Shown here: positions 63,263 through 64,000 of the stretch, one piece after another
Layout of the letters: each line of letters begins with the position of its first letter
How positions within the stretch are numbered: the stretch's first letter is position 1
Origin: Streptomyces sp. NBC_01451
Lineage (GTDB): Bacteria > Actinomycetota > Actinomycetes > Streptomycetales > Streptomycetaceae
Assembly: GCF_036227485.1 (NCBI RefSeq)
Contig: NZ_CP109479.1
Coordinates: 9,858,001 to 9,922,000, forward strand
DNA length: 64,000 nt
Direction of reading: 5' to 3'
Notes under the pieces: model-generated
Told to the model about the DNA's origin: nothing
The model's input: the letters and a program-made list of their open reading frames with translations, nothing else
The model's database searches: none
Program-made: the position numbers and the translations under genes

Positions 63263-64000
63263 ATGAAGGGCTTCGTCTTCCACGGTCCCGGTCAGTCTGC
63301 CTGGGAGGAGGTCCCGGATCCCGGCATCAAGGAGCCCACCGACGCGATCGTGCGGGTGGACACTGCCACCATCTGCGGGACGGACCTGCACATCCTCAAG
63401 GGCGATGTGCCCGAGGTGCGCCCAGGCACGGTGCTCGGGCACGAGGCGGTCGGCGAGATCGTCGAGGCGGGCAGCGACGTACGTACCGTGCGGCCCGGGG
63501 ACCGCGTCCTGGTCTCCTGCATCAGCGCCTGCGGGCGGTGCCGCTACTGCCGGGAGAGCGTGTACGGGCAGTGCCGGGGCGGCGGGGGCTGGATCCTCGG
63601 CCACCTGATCGACGGCACCCAGGCCGAGTACGTCCGTGTCCCCTACGCGGACCTGTCCGTGTACGCCCTGCCCAGCGCGGTGGACAGCAAGGACGCCGTC
63701 CTGCTGGCCGACATCTTCCCCACCTCCTACGAGGTCGGGGTGCTCAATGGGCGGGTGCGGCCCGGGGACACCGTCGCCGTCGTCGGCGCCGGTCCCATCG
63801 GACTGGCGGCGATCGCCACGGCCCGGCTGTTCTCGCCCGAGCGGATCGTCGCCGTCGACCTGGCCGCCTCCCGGCTGGAGGCGGCCAGGCGGCTCGGCGC
63901 CGATGCAGTGGCCGATGCCCGTGAACACCCGGAGCAGCTGATCGCCGACCTCACGGACGGACTCGGCGCGGACGTCGTCATCGAGGCGGTGGGCGTGCCG
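63263..64000 (+). CDS. Zinc-dependent alcohol dehydrogenase, incomplete at window edge
   Basis: 246 codons from ATG 63263 (GGGAGAGG upstream) run open to the window end. It is a medium-chain dehydrogenase. The catalytic zinc ligands are in TICGTDLHI and LGHEAVGEIVEAG. The structural zinc site is CGRCRYCRESVYGQC. The NAD(P) Rossmann motif is VVGAGPIGLAAIATARL. It would oxidise an alcohol or reduce an aldehyde. It follows the decayed second copy of the three-gene module. Confidence 0.85.
   Translation, partial: MKGFVFHGPGQSAWEEVPDPGIKEPTDAIVRVDTATICGTDLHILKGDVPEVRPGTVLGHEAVGEIVEAGSDVRTVRPGDRVLVSCISACGRCRYCRESVYGQCRGGGGWILGHLIDGTQAEYVRVPYADLSVYALPSAVDSKDAVLLADIFPTSYEVGVLNGRVRPGDTVAVVGAGPIGLAAIATARLFSPERIVAVDLAASRLEAARRLGADAVADAREHPEQLIADLTDGLGADVVIEAVGVP

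Overview
The window looks like a Streptomyces chromosome, probably an accessory or arm region. GC content is high throughout, with the matching codon bias. The recognisable families are typical of streptomycetes: CHAT/TPR proteins, DUF5994, DUF6192, RacP-like, AMIN-like, DUF4242, LAL-type LuxR and many universal stress proteins (USPs). I found no tRNA, rRNA or CRISPR array.

Region 1 (1-6.3 kb) holds an incomplete zinc-ribbon protein at the left edge, a CHAT-TPR protein with a small TPR partner, a secreted AMIN-like protein, a pentapeptide-repeat membrane protein and two decayed gene fragments. Region 2 (6.5-18.9 kb, resuming at 23.6 kb) is a catabolic locus. It has a GbsR/MarR regulator, a kinase/M23-like/class III aminotransferase fusion, a LacI regulator, and a tightly overlapping operon: peptide-type ABC importer (lipoprotein, two permeases, two ATPases), P1-type peptidase, C45 peptidase and a MOSC/ferredoxin-reductase gene. 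Two nearly identical LacI-type operators sit at the promoters of the fusion gene and of the importer operon.

The last gene of that operon is split by a 4,754-bp mobile element (18876-23629). The element has 32-bp terminal inverted repeats and a TCA target duplication. Removing it with one TCA copy restores a 623-codon frame. It carries a double zinc-finger protein, a DUF6192-like protein, a RacP-like protein, an IS5-family transposase, a STAS protein, a transposase 3' relic and a DUF5994 protein.

Region 3 (25.7-32.2 kb) has a methyltransferase, a secreted propeller-like protein, a secreted ricin-type lectin, a DUF4242 protein and a large LuxR-family ATPase regulator.

Region 4 (33-64 kb) resembles a dormancy/hypoxia island. 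It has three intact tandem USPs and several USP relics, an Acg/Rv3131-type nitroreductase plus relics, Rv1733c-type membrane proteins, a calcium-type P-ATPase (compare CtpF), a four-subunit pyruvate:ferredoxin oxidoreductase operon, a stand-alone cyclic-nucleotide-binding protein, two ABC exporters, an orphan MsiK-like ATPase, a DoxX protein and zinc alcohol dehydrogenases (one intact and running off the window, one a relic). A 16-bp motif of form RGGGNC-N4-GGCCCY lies upstream of most transcription units here. Its layout matches the DosR/DevR box (GGGAC-N4-GTCCC), so I infer one regulon. A three-gene module (Rv1733c-like, nitroreductase, STAS) occurs twice, and each copy has lost different genes.
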